Virus record (IMG/VR): IMGVR_UViG_3300045977_000085
Coordinates: 1-35,872 of that record
DNA: 35,872 bases
From: a virus
Reading direction: 5' to 3' (one strand)
Shown: piece after piece, positions 22,527 to 29,154 of the stretch
Layout: each line of letters begins with the position of its first letter
Numbering within the stretch: position 1 is the stretch's first letter
The notes under the pieces: generated by a model
Told to the model about the DNA's origin: nothing
The model's input: the letters and a program-made list of their open reading frames with translations, nothing else
The model's database searches: none
Made by a program: the position numbers and the translations under genes

Positions 22527-22719
22527 GCTGTTCGCCTCCGATGACGACCACGCGCTCCGCGAGCAGCGTCGCCGCCGTCGCCGCGTCCAGCCGGCCGGAC
22601 TCGACCAGTCGCTCGAGCACCAGCGCGAGCCGCCCGAGCAGCTCGGCGTCGAGGCCTCGCGCACGGATGGTGAGCGCGATCTCTCCGATGAGTCCCGCCT
22701 GACCGTCGTACGGATACAC
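22519..22719 (-). CDS. Hypothetical helical protein (66 aa)
   Basis: A 66-residue acidic, Leu-rich protein (LIGEIALTIRARGLDAELLG, LALVLERLVESGRLDAATAA) that looks like a helical bundle. It lies 3 bp after its upstream neighbour and overlaps the next start. Another frame over the same bases is Arg-rich shadow, so this frame is preferred. Function unknown. Confidence 0.65.
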   Translation of the reverse strand: MYPYDGQAGLIGEIALTIRARGLDAELLGRLALVLERLVESGRLDAATAATLLAERVVVIGGEQRD

Positions 22720-22722
22720 AGG

Positions 22723-23019
22723 TCACCCCCAATCGGCGCAGCCGCCACAGCGGCGGCCGGCATGCAGCATCGCGTGAGCTACCAGGTGGCCGGCGTTCGC
22801 CCGTTGCCAGTCGCCGGGCCTGTCGGTCGGCGACTGCATCCCGGCCAGCATCCCGCGAGGCTCATCCGGCAGGGAGGCGAGCGGCGGGTAGCCGTGATCG
22901 GCGAGCGCGCGGCCAAGCTGCTCGTCGGTCCAGGCGTCAGTCTCCGCCAGGCCGTACCGTTCGCGGAACGCCGCCGCCTGCCGCTCGGCGAACGCCTCGA
23001 AACGCTCCCAATCCGTCAT
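22723..23019 (-). CDS. Hypothetical protein with C-terminal CGGC (98 aa)
   Basis: A 98-residue protein. ATG 23019 is preferred over a TTG at 23031 because it makes an ATGA overlap with the upstream stop. It opens with a charged aromatic helix (TDWERFEAFAERQAAAFRER) and ends GHLVAHAMLHAGRRCGGCADWG, where His and Cys could bind a metal. No family recognised. Confidence 0.7.
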   Translation of the reverse strand: MTDWERFEAFAERQAAAFRERYGLAETDAWTDEQLGRALADHGYPPLASLPDEPRGMLAGMQSPTDRPGDWQRANAGHLVAHAMLHAGRRCGGCADWG

Positions 23020-23444
23020 CGTGAGTCCCAAGCCTCTGGCATCTGATTGAGATGGAAGACGTGGGAATCCATGCCCACTCTCGGATCAGGCACTCCTGAA
23101 ACATACAGGTCGTCTCTCGGCAACGCCATCATGACGTCAACATCCGTCGGGAAGAACGCGTACCGGATCAGCTTGATGTCGGCCCAGGGCGGGTCACGGT
23201 CTGGGTAGCTCATGCTGACGTGGAGCAGCCGGCCGAACCGGTGCTGATCCGACGAGCAGACGACGATCAGCCGTTTCGGGCCGTCCCAGCCCTCGAGGTC
23301 GACGCCCCCTCCCAGACGCGAACGCAGCTCGGCACGGCGCGGGTCGCCCGGCTGCCAACGGCGTAGCCGGCGGCCGTCCGGCAGGGTCAGGTCCGTGTGC
23401 GGCACGGGCAACACTGGGCGGCTCGGATCTACACGCACGCTCAC
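23016..23444 (-). CDS. Small phage protein, DUF7694-like
   Basis: A 142-residue protein; the GTG at 23444 is chosen for its GGGGGAGG site and its 4-base overlap with the upstream stop. The C-terminal half reads LLHVSMSYPDRDPPWADIKL, IRYAFFPTDVDVMMALPRDD, then SHVFHLNQMPEAWDSR. This pattern (a W..IK..R..FF segment, an MMALP segment, then HVFHL...P..W) is common in phage proteins of unknown role, DUF7694 as I recall. Function unknown. Bases further upstream in this frame belong to the overlapping zinc gene. Confidence 0.75.
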   Translation of the reverse strand: MSVRVDPSRPVLPVPHTDLTLPDGRRLRRWQPGDPRRAELRSRLGGGVDLEGWDGPKRLIVVCSSDQHRFGRLLHVSMSYPDRDPPWADIKLIRYAFFPTDVDVMMALPRDDLYVSGVPDPRVGMDSHVFHLNQMPEAWDSR

Positions 23445-23641
23445 GGCAGCACCTCCCCCTCCCGGCGCGGGTCGCGCCCGAACTTCGACATCGTCCAGCC
23501 GAGCTCGGTCAGGACGATGGCGCGCGCCCGGGTGCGTGTGCGGTTGCCGCGCCGCGCGATCGGGTTGTGCGGAACGCAGACGTGCTCGACGGGGCGCCGG
23601 CCGCCGCAGGTCCAGCACGATCGGAACGCGGTCTCGCGCAT
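23441..23641 (-). CDS. Small Cys/His protein (66 aa)
   Basis: A 66-residue basic protein. Residues 8-25 contain SCWTCGGRRPVEHVCVPHNP, a CxxC...C..H pattern suited to one zinc ion, followed by an Arg-rich region (RRGNRTRTRARAIV). Its stop overlaps the next start as GTGA, supporting translation. Its first 133 bases overlap the 3' end of the VRR-NUC gene in another frame, so one of the two C-/N-terminal readings may be imperfect. Confidence 0.65.
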   Translation of the reverse strand: MRETAFRSCWTCGGRRPVEHVCVPHNPIARRGNRTRTRARAIVLTELGWTMSKFGRDPRREGEVLP

Positions 23642-23937
23642 CGCGCCAGCACCGTTTGGACGAACGGCCAGTCAGACGGCTTCCAGACGTAGGCCTCAAT
23701 CCCACAGGCGCGGAAGTCGTCGAGCCAGGCCGATTGATCGGCGGTCGGGTCACGGTCCTCCCGCTTCAGCTCGGCGACGACCACGCGCGGCCGGCGCACG
23801 AGAATGAGATCGGGAAAGCCGGCCGCCGAACCGATCGACGTTCGGGTGTGGTACGCCCGCCAGCCGAGCAGGCGCGCGGCGTCGTAGACCTGCTGCTGCC
23901 ACGACGCCTCGGACTGGAGCTTGAGCTGCTCGGTCAC
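23509..23937 (-). CDS. VRR-NUC domain nuclease
   Basis: A 142-residue protein with GTG 23937 overlapping the methyltransferase stop (GTGA). Residues about 8-97 are the VRR-NUC fold of the PD-(D/E)XK superfamily: EASWQQQVYDAARLLGWRAY, TSIGSAAGFPDLILVRRPRV, VVAELKREDRDPTADQSAWL. The catalytic Asp lies in GFPDLIL and Glu/Lys in ELK. It is a probable Holliday-junction or flap endonuclease of recombination or packaging. The natural domain ends near WPFVQTVLAR; the last 45 residues are Arg/Ser/Ala-rich, overlap the next gene for 133 bases and may reflect a lost stop or frameshift. Confidence 0.85.
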   Translation of the reverse strand: MTEQLKLQSEASWQQQVYDAARLLGWRAYHTRTSIGSAAGFPDLILVRRPRVVVAELKREDRDPTADQSAWLDDFRACGIEAYVWKPSDWPFVQTVLARCARPRSDRAGPAAAGAPSSTSAFRTTRSRGAATAHAPGRAPSS

Positions 23938-24824
23938 AACGTCGCCTCTTGCCGCCGGTAGGCCCGGAGCGGTGCGCCCTTACGCCGCGCGCGGAACAGG
24001 CGAAGGCGGCAGGCGAGGGTGCAGGTCTCGGCATCCGCGCGCCGCCCTGGATCGAGCAAAGCGAAACAGCTCGGACACCGTTTCGGCAGCAGGTCCTGAC
24101 GGCCGTTCCGTTTCGCTTCGCCGACCTCCTGCCGCCGGTAGAGGGCGTCGAAGTCGATGTGAGCCGGGCCGTCGTGGCGGTAGACGAGGTAGACGGCGCC
24201 GTTGGACCTCGGCACCCGCTCGGCCTTCCAGCGGCCGGACGACATCAGCCCGGCCGTCCTGACCGTCGAGAGCTTCGTGTAGAGCGGCACGCCGAGCGCC
24301 TGAGCGATCCAGGCCGACTGGTCGAGGAACCGGCCGCCGTGATGGTGCTCGGTCACCTTGACGATGACGCCGGCCGACGAGACGCGCCACGCCTCACGGG
24401 CGCCGGCCTCGATCAGCTCCCGGAGAGCCGACGTCGTCCGGATCGACCCGTACCGCTGGGTCATGATCCCGGAGACGCCGCCGTCCGCGACGTGCGGCGG
24501 ATCGTAGACCACCAGGTCGTACGATCCGGCCGCCAGGCCCGTCGCCGTGAAGTCGAGGTGCAGGTCCGTCGCGGCTCGCGGGTCGAGGTTGTTCGACGTC
24601 ACCGCCAGGCCCGGCGGCAGCGGGGCTCTCCAGAAGAGGCCGGCGGCGTAGGTCAGGTCGAGCGCCGTCGCGGCGTCGCGGAACGCGAGATGCGCGAGCC
24701 GGCGGCAGGCCTCGGCCGAGCGGATCCGCATGTAGCTCAGCGTCGTCGTCTGTACCAGCGGGTCGGGCGGGCGGATCAGCCGGCGGCCCGTTGAGACGTG
24801 GGCCTCCCGCGCCTCGTCTAGCAT
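23934..24824 (-). CDS. DPPH-motif DNA methyltransferase with C-terminal zinc ribbon
   Basis: A 296-residue protein. ATG 24824 overlaps the XRE-gene stop by 7 bases; codons upstream are shadow. It has a divergent SAM-site region (ALDLTYAAGLFWR, residues 54-66), an acidic SNNLDPRAATDLHLDF segment, and the catalytic motif IV DPPH at 108-111 in YDLVVYDPPHVADGG. REAWRVSSAGVIVKV and SSGRWKAERVPRSNGAVYLV strands follow. Residues 248-275 form a CxxC-x14-CxxxC zinc ribbon (C250, C253, C268, C272) with an Arg-rich tail. DPPH resembles amino-methyltransferases (N4-cytosine/N6-adenine class); target base unknown. Self-protection or a modification step is plausible. Confidence 0.8.
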   Translation of the reverse strand: MLDEAREAHVSTGRRLIRPPDPLVQTTTLSYMRIRSAEACRRLAHLAFRDAATALDLTYAAGLFWRAPLPPGLAVTSNNLDPRAATDLHLDFTATGLAAGSYDLVVYDPPHVADGGVSGIMTQRYGSIRTTSALRELIEAGAREAWRVSSAGVIVKVTEHHHGGRFLDQSAWIAQALGVPLYTKLSTVRTAGLMSSGRWKAERVPRSNGAVYLVYRHDGPAHIDFDALYRRQEVGEAKRNGRQDLLPKRCPSCFALLDPGRRADAETCTLACRLRLFRARRKGAPLRAYRRQEATL

Positions 24825-25345
24825 AGCTTGCCCCGAGCTTGCCGAGGGGCGGCTCCCGCTCGACGGAGCTCGACGACCTCGCGGGCCAGCCGCCGGACCT
24901 CGGCCCGTTGCAGGTCGAGTTTCTCCTCGAGCACCAAGACGCTGCCCTCCCAAAGCCGGACGTAGGGTTCCCAGCCGCCGGCCGCGACGACCGATTCCGG
25001 CAGCAGGCCGGCCTCGGCGAGCAGCGCATCCAGCTCGGCCTCGTCGGACGAAACGGCCGCCCAGAGCCGGCGAATGACGTCCCGACTCGGGCGCATGGCC
25101 GGCCCGGCCGGCGTCTGGGTCCCCACGAAAGCCGGGTGCCCTTCGGGCGGCTTTCGTGGGATCCCCTGCCGCTCGAGGCGGTTGACGTAGGCCGGGTCAA
25201 TCTCAGCGGCGTAGGCCAGGCTGTGCTGACTCAGGCCGGCAGCGTCACGGAGCCGGCGCAGCCGTCGAGCGAACGGCAGGCCGTCCGGCACCGCAGCCGC
25301 GCCGGCTGATCTCGTGCGCTCCCGCTCGGCCATCCGTATCACCAT
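24818..25345 (-). CDS. XRE-family regulator with palindromic insert
   Basis: A 175-residue protein with ATG 25345 just after the upstream stop. Residues about 23-56 begin an XRE HTH (GLPFARRLRRLRDAAGLSQH, SLAYAAEIDPAYVNRLER). This is interrupted by about 25 residues (QGIPRKPPEGHPAFVGTQ...) before the expected continuation RPSRDVIRRLWAAV. The insert matches a perfect 13-bp inverted repeat in the DNA (25122-25160). The C-terminal part has an LLAEAGLLPES helix typical of XRE regulators and a coiled coil (VLVLEEKLDLQRAEVRRLAR). Likely a transcription regulator of the middle genes. Confidence 0.8.
   Translation of the reverse strand: MVIRMAERERTRSAGAAAVPDGLPFARRLRRLRDAAGLSQHSLAYAAEIDPAYVNRLERQGIPRKPPEGHPAFVGTQTPAGPAMRPSRDVIRRLWAAVSSDEAELDALLAEAGLLPESVVAAGGWEPYVRLWEGSVLVLEEKLDLQRAEVRRLAREVVELRRAGAAPRQARGKLC
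25122..25160. repeat. Perfect 13-bp inverted repeat inside the XRE gene
   Basis: The arms CCCACGAAAGCCG (25122-25134) and CGGCTTTCGTGGG (25148-25160) are perfect reverse complements separated by 13 bases that include a C-TTCG-G tetraloop-like centre. The 39 bases are exactly 13 codons in frame. They fall between HTH recognition helix and the rest of the domain, as expected of a palindromic element inserted into a gene. Confidence 0.85.
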
Positions 25346-25347
25346 CG

Positions 25348-25665
25348 CTACCGGCCCTCCCTCGGCTCGTCGAATGACGGGTCGAAACCCATCATGAGCG
25401 TCGTCTCGATCGCCGAGCCCGGCCCGATGGCGCCGCGCGCCAACCGGATCAGGCCGTCGGCGATCTGACCGGCGAAATCGACCACGATCGCCCGCTGCAC
25501 ATCCGAGAGCCCGGGGTTCCGACTCGTGCCCTGAAGCGCCGCAACCAGCACAGAGGCCTCGAACGGCGGCGCCGAGAACGTGAGCGCAGCCGGAACCCTC
25601 GGGTCTACCATGAGACGCTGAATCTCGCCGGCCAGCCGAACAGACACCATCTCATCGTCGCTCAT
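25348..25665 (-). CDS. Hypothetical protein (105 aa)
   Basis: A 105-residue mildly acidic protein, mostly helical (VRLAGEIQRLMVDPRVPAAL, VDFAGQIADGLIRLARGAIG) and without cysteines. It starts at ATG 25665, overlapping the upstream stop as ATGA, and ends 2 bp before the XRE start. No family recognised. Confidence 0.7.
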   Translation of the reverse strand: MSDDEMVSVRLAGEIQRLMVDPRVPAALTFSAPPFEASVLVAALQGTSRNPGLSDVQRAIVVDFAGQIADGLIRLARGAIGPGSAIETTLMMGFDPSFDEPREGR

Positions 25666-25940
25666 CCCCTACGCTCCTCCTCCGGCCAGAACCGCCGCGT
25701 CGTCGATCGCGTTTCCCAGTGCCTCCGGCTCGTCGGATCAGCGGGCGGCTCCTCGGCCGGCAGGAAGGACGTCTGCGTCGGACTCGGGTCCGGTTCCGTC
25801 TTGCGCCACTCCCGCCGCTGTGGGCAGGTGATGAAATGGTTCTGACCGTCCGAGAGGTTGAACGGCGCCCGCCGGCCGGCCGCCGTCTCACCCCAGACGA
25901 TCGGCTCGTTGCACGACCGGCAGTGTCGCTGCTCGCTCAT
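25662..25940 (-). CDS. Zinc-binding phage protein (92 aa)
   Basis: A 92-residue protein starting at ATG 25940 with ATGA overlap. The first 45 residues hold CRSCNEPIVWGETAAGRRAP, then NHFITCPQRREWRK. The CxxC plus C and nearby His fit a small zinc ribbon widespread in phages, of unknown role. The rest is Pro/Glu/Arg-rich and disordered. Perhaps a nucleic-acid or polymerase adaptor. Confidence 0.75.
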   Translation of the reverse strand: MSEQRHCRSCNEPIVWGETAAGRRAPFNLSDGQNHFITCPQRREWRKTEPDPSPTQTSFLPAEEPPADPTSRRHWETRSTTRRFWPEEERRG

Positions 25941-26245
25941 AGCTTGCCCTGAGCCAGCTTGCGAGTCGAACGGGTCGAGGCCTCGGGAGCCGGCAGGCCT
26001 CGAAGTTCAGCCGACAGCGCGCGGCAGGCGCGCGCCGTCTCGTCGAACTCGACCAGCAGGTCGGCCCGGAACGGGCTGTTGGGCCGCGCTGACCAGCCGC
26101 AGACCAGCGCCATCACGTCGAGCCCCTCGGCCAGCTCGTGGAGCGCGAGCGCCCCCTGGAGCGTCGCCGCGAGCGCCAGCAGCCAGGCGCGCTGCTGGGG
26201 CGCGATCGTCGTGTAGGCCGGGCGGCCGGCCGTGGTCTCTATCAC
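25937..26245 (-). CDS. Hypothetical helical protein (102 aa)
   Basis: A 102-residue protein. GTG 26245 is preferred because sequence further upstream in this frame is Ser/Arg-rich shadow of the neighbouring gene, and AGGAAC-AGGG purines lie just before it. Residues 10-60 are hydrophobic helices (QQRAWLLALAATLQGALALH, GLDVMALVCGWS); the C-terminus is charged. Function unknown. Confidence 0.65.
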   Translation of the reverse strand: MIETTAGRPAYTTIAPQQRAWLLALAATLQGALALHELAEGLDVMALVCGWSARPNSPFRADLLVEFDETARACRALSAELRGLPAPEASTRSTRKLAQGKL

Positions 26246-26246
26246 C

Positions 26247-26444
26247 CTAGTTCCTCGCGATCTCGACGAGGCGCGGGAACGCCGCCGGGTCCGGCAGCGG
26301 AACGACGGGGCAGATCCAGACCGGGCGTCGCTCTCGCCGCCCGGACCGGAGCACGAGCTGGAACGCCCGGGCGGCCGCGTCAGACGCGCGGCGGAGCCGC
26401 TCGAGCGAACCATCTCCCGCATGGTCGACATCTCTCGGTACCAT
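26247..26444 (-). CDS. Hypothetical protein (65 aa)
   Basis: A 65-residue protein at ATG 26444 after a GGGAGA site. It has an acidic N-terminus, a basic helix (LERLRRASDAAARAFQLVLR) and a hydrophobic WICPVVPLPDP segment. Tight spacing on both sides (16 bp before its start, 1 bp after its stop) favours translation. No family recognised. Confidence 0.6.
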   Translation of the reverse strand: MVPRDVDHAGDGSLERLRRASDAAARAFQLVLRSGRRERRPVWICPVVPLPDPAAFPRLVEIARN

Positions 26445-26460
26445 CGTCAGGTCTCCCTAC

Positions 26461-27384
26461 CTAGAACGCCGGCGTCGGAGCTCCCGGCGGGCAGTCGCAG
26501 CCCGGCCCGTGGACGTTATGGCCGGCGCCGCGCATCAGTAGCCCGTAGCCGTCCAGGTAGCTCCGCGCCGGCGGTGAACGCTCCACCTGGTAGCCGGCCA
26601 GCCGGTCGATGACCATGTGCAGGCTCAGGTTCGACGGCAGGAAACGGTCGCCGCCGGGATCCCACTCGCCCCGAGCGGCGGCGACGTAGGCCTCGGCGAT
26701 CAGGCCAGGCGGCGCCGCGCACGATTTGAGGACGCCGCCGTCCCGAGACGTCGGGTGGATCGGGATGCCAGCAGCGCGGACGAGATCGACGATCTCAGCA
26801 AGTTTGACCTGGGTCGCCGTCTGTTTTTTCGTTCGGGGGGCAGACGGCGACGTCGTGCCGCGCAGCGGTGCGACGTCCGCGCGCCGCAAGGCGGAGCCGT
26901 GCTGCCGGACGTCCGCAGACGTCCGTAGCTCCCGCATGCTGCCGTTCGACGACGGGTGATGGTCCGGGTCCGGGTTAACCGGCCCGGGTACCGGGTCCGG
27001 GTTAACGGGTAGGGGCGTACTCGGCGTGTCAGTGACGCTGTCACCAGCCACGTCACGCCTCGCTCTGTACGCGGCAGTGCGCTGAGCCGTCGCCGCGCGC
27101 TTCGCGCGGACGCTCGCGGCACACGGCTGCAAGTCGAGCAGAAAGACGAGCTGATAGCCGCCGGGCCGCTCAGCCCACCAGCCGGCAGCAACGAGCCTGG
27201 CGATGATGCCGGCCAGGTCCGCGACCGCGAGCAGCGTCGACGCTTTCGCGTGCGGGACCAGCCCGTCGGTCAGGTTACGGTTCGAGTAGCCGAGCGCGGC
27301 GTGATGCACCGCTACGGCATCCAGGCCGATCGCCAGGACGTCCGGCTGGTCGTACAGGTCGTCAGGCGTCCGTACCCAGACCAC
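26461..27384 (-). CDS. Replication-initiator-like protein with N-terminal winged helix
   Basis: A 307-residue protein with GTG 27384. Residues 1-105 resemble the N-terminal winged-helix part of phage replisome-organiser proteins: VWVRTPDDLYDQPDVLAIGL, YSNRNLTDGLVPHAKASTLL, VAAGWWAERPGGYQLVFLLD, then a charged helix (RAKRAATAQRTAAYRARRD). A long Pro/Asp/Ser linker follows (about 115-195), then a C-terminal helical region (VKLAEIVDLVRAAGIPIHPT). No helicase or polymerase motifs exist elsewhere, so this is the best candidate for origin recognition and recruitment of host replication proteins. Confidence 0.75.
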   Translation of the reverse strand: MVWVRTPDDLYDQPDVLAIGLDAVAVHHAALGYSNRNLTDGLVPHAKASTLLAVADLAGIIARLVAAGWWAERPGGYQLVFLLDLQPCAASVRAKRAATAQRTAAYRARRDVAGDSVTDTPSTPLPVNPDPVPGPVNPDPDHHPSSNGSMRELRTSADVRQHGSALRRADVAPLRGTTSPSAPRTKKQTATQVKLAEIVDLVRAAGIPIHPTSRDGGVLKSCAAPPGLIAEAYVAAARGEWDPGGDRFLPSNLSLHMVIDRLAGYQVERSPPARSYLDGYGLLMRGAGHNVHGPGCDCPPGAPTPAF

Positions 27385-27386
27385 CG

Positions 27387-28079
27387 CTACAGCTCCGCCG
27401 GAAGCTGGCGGAGTAGGTAGCCGGCGCCGCGCCGCGTCTCGACGAGCGCCGGGCCCAGCTCGCCGAGCCGAGATCGCAGCCGCATCACCGACGCGCGGAG
27501 CAGCGGGTACGGGTCGGCACGGCGCCGTTTGCGGCCGGCCCGGGTCCGACAGGCCGCCGCCCAGACCGCGACCAGGTCGTCACGCGAGACGACCCGCCCG
27601 ACGTGCCGGGCCAGCGCGGCGAGCAGCGCCCACTCGGACGGGACCATGTCCAGGCGCCGGCCGCCGAGGTAGGCCGCGTCGTCGATCAGGTCGACGGTGA
27701 GCCGGCCGGTCCGGATAACAGTACCACGGACAGCGAGCTGGTCCACGTCGCGGCGCGCCGCGTCAGCCAGCCTCACCGCCTCGAGCTGCGCCGCGTCAAC
27801 CAGCGCCCGAGCCCTGGCGAGCTGAACGGACAGCTCGGCGACCCGGGCGCGGAGCGTCGCCTCGTACTCCGCGTGGTCGTGGTAGTCACGATGGACGACG
27901 CCCTGCCGGGTGCCGACGCCGCCGACGACGATCACCCGCTCCCGGCGGCAGCGAGCCGAACAGCCGTCGACGCGGTCGTACGCCGGTCGAGAGATCGGAC
28001 CGTCGTGACGCGACTGTGACGTGAGCTGAGGCGCAGTGTCGAGAGCCGGCACGCGAGGTGCGGTACAATCCTGCATCAC
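27387..28079 (-). CDS. Orphan OmpR/PhoB-type winged-helix regulator
   Basis: A 230-residue protein; the start is uncertain (GTG 28079 or ATG 28076). Residues about 60-115 form a coiled coil (EYEATLRARVAELSVQLARA). Residues about 130-228 form an OmpR/PhoB effector domain: GGRRLDMVPSEWALLAALAR, HVGRVVSRDDLVAVWAA, LLRASVMRLRSRLGELGPAL, then ETRRGAGYLLRQL, the beta-hairpin wing. The receiver domain of two-component regulators is missing, so no phospho-acceptor Asp is expected. Possibly a DNA-binding activator of middle or late genes. A strong hairpin lies just upstream (28105-28134). Confidence 0.8.
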   Translation of the reverse strand: MMQDCTAPRVPALDTAPQLTSQSRHDGPISRPAYDRVDGCSARCRRERVIVVGGVGTRQGVVHRDYHDHAEYEATLRARVAELSVQLARARALVDAAQLEAVRLADAARRDVDQLAVRGTVIRTGRLTVDLIDDAAYLGGRRLDMVPSEWALLAALARHVGRVVSRDDLVAVWAAACRTRAGRKRRRADPYPLLRASVMRLRSRLGELGPALVETRRGAGYLLRQLPAEL

Positions 28080-28104
28080 TGCCCCGGACGGGGTGCTCCC
28101 TTCG

Positions 28105-28134
28105 GCCCGCGACGGAGTGGCATCCGTCGCGGGC
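28105..28134. terminator. Perfect 12-bp hairpin between two early genes
   Basis: GCCCGCGACGGA (28105-28116) and TCCGTCGCGGGC (28123-28134) form a perfect GC-rich stem with a 6-base loop, located 12 bp past the stop of the 62-residue gene. No clear T run follows on either strand, so it may attenuate or stabilise RNA rather than fully terminate. A smaller CCCCG/CGGGG stem lies at 28082-28093. Confidence 0.6.
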
Positions 28135-28146
28135 TATTTCCTGGTC

Positions 28147-28335
28147 TCAGGCCACGTCGGTCAGTTCCGGGTCCGGATCGAGCGCAGCTCCGGTTCGAGC
28201 AGCGAGCGCGCGGAGCAGCAGCCAGCGGGCTTCCACGCACGGCTCGCGCTGGTCATGCCGGGCCGCCTCGACCAGCGCGTCCCACTCGAGCGGTAAGAGC
28301 GTGACGACGATGTGGCGCCTCGGCCGTCGACTCAT
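28147..28335 (-). CDS. Small basic/helical DNA-binding candidate (62 aa)
   Basis: A 62-residue protein starting at ATG 28335 with ATGA overlap to the upstream stop. It begins with basic residues and a short strand (RRPRRHIVVTLLPLEWDALV) followed by a helix (EARWLLLRALAARTG), a strand-helix-helix arrangement resembling ribbon-helix-helix repressors. The C-terminus is acidic. Role in early regulation is a guess. Confidence 0.6.
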   Translation of the reverse strand: MSRRPRRHIVVTLLPLEWDALVEAARHDQREPCVEARWLLLRALAARTGAALDPDPELTDVA

Positions 28336-29075
28336 CCTCCCAGACCTCCAGAGAGCAGCGTTGGCACCGGCCGTACCGCGCTGGTCGCCTCTCGCGCCAG
28401 CAGGGCGCGATAGCGCGAGAGCGTGCGGAGGTCAACGCCGAGCACGGCCGCGATCGGCCGCCAGCCCTGCCCTGGGCGCGCCGCGTAGCGCGCCTCGGCG
28501 TCCTCGGCGATCGTGCGCCAGGTGGTGTCCTCAGCGTACGAGCGGCGGCCTCGACGCCGGCCTCTCCCGATGATGAGGTCGGCCATCCGGCCGAGCGCAG
28601 CGACGGCGTCGGCCGAGGGCGCGGCACCGTCGAAGTCGTAGACGAGGTGGCACGGCCGATCGAGCCTGGAAGCCCAGACCGCGAACGGGGCGCCGGGCTC
28701 GGTCCAGGCGACGGCGTAGACGATCCAGAGGAGAGCGGGTGCGAGGTACCGGGCCTGGACCGGCGGGCGCCGGTCGAGCCCGAACAGGTCGAGCCGGTAG
28801 CCCAGATGGGCGCGCAGCTCCGGCCAGGTCCGGATCAGGTCGGCGTCACGTTGCTGCGAATTCGGGGGGGGGGGGGGCGGTTGTTGCGACAGCGGGTGCG
28901 ACGTCAGCGGGGTCGTTCTCGGGCCGATCGGGCCGAGGTGGAGCCAGCGTCCAGGGGTACGGGCGCACAGGCCGAGCGCGGCGAGCAGCGGTCCGGCCGG
29001 GCGGCAGTGGGCCGAGGCCGAGCAGGCCGGCTGGTGGGACGCCGGGCGTGAGGCGTGTGCAGCGGGGCGGGACAT
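28332..29075 (-). CDS. First gene of leftward early operon; putative HTH protein
   Basis: A 247-residue protein. ATG 29075 has GGAG about 7 bases upstream; an in-frame ATG at 29117 would leave almost no leader. The first 75 residues are Pro/Ala/His-rich and low complexity, including a poly-Pro run coded by 14 consecutive G bases on the plus strand. Residues about 80-165 form a globular part (RYLAPALLWIVYAVAWTEPG, RPCHLVYDFDGAAPSADAVA). The C-terminus carries an HTH-like segment (WRPIAAVLGVDLRTLSRYRA). It is the promoter-proximal gene of the long minus-strand unit; perhaps an early regulator. Confidence 0.65.
   Translation of the reverse strand: MSRPAAHASRPASHQPACSASAHCRPAGPLLAALGLCARTPGRWLHLGPIGPRTTPLTSHPLSQQPPPPPPNSQQRDADLIRTWPELRAHLGYRLDLFGLDRRPPVQARYLAPALLWIVYAVAWTEPGAPFAVWASRLDRPCHLVYDFDGAAPSADAVAALGRMADLIIGRGRRRGRRSYAEDTTWRTIAEDAEARYAARPGQGWRPIAAVLGVDLRTLSRYRALLAREATSAVRPVPTLLSGGLGG
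28864..28877. repeat. 14-base G homopolymer in coding sequence
   Basis: Fourteen consecutive G on the plus strand (C on the coding strand) encode the poly-Pro stretch of the first early gene. Such tracts slip during replication and sequencing, so the gene may be phase-variable or the length may be wrong. Confidence 0.9.
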
Positions 29076-29127
29076 CGGCGCACTCCGTCGACGGTGGACC
29101 GGACGCGAACACAGCAACGCGAGAGCT

Positions 29128-29154
29128 ATCGTAGCACGTCAGAATGGACAGCAA
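29128..29154 (-). promoter_or_regulatory. Candidate promoter for the leftward operon
   Basis: On the minus strand TTGCTG (29154-29149) is followed, after 15 bases, by TGC-TACGAT, an extended -10-like element (29128-29133). The leader to ATG 29075 would be about 46 bases. The -35 touches the palindrome at 29152-29178. The spacer is shorter than the ideal 17, so this is tentative. Confidence 0.45.
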
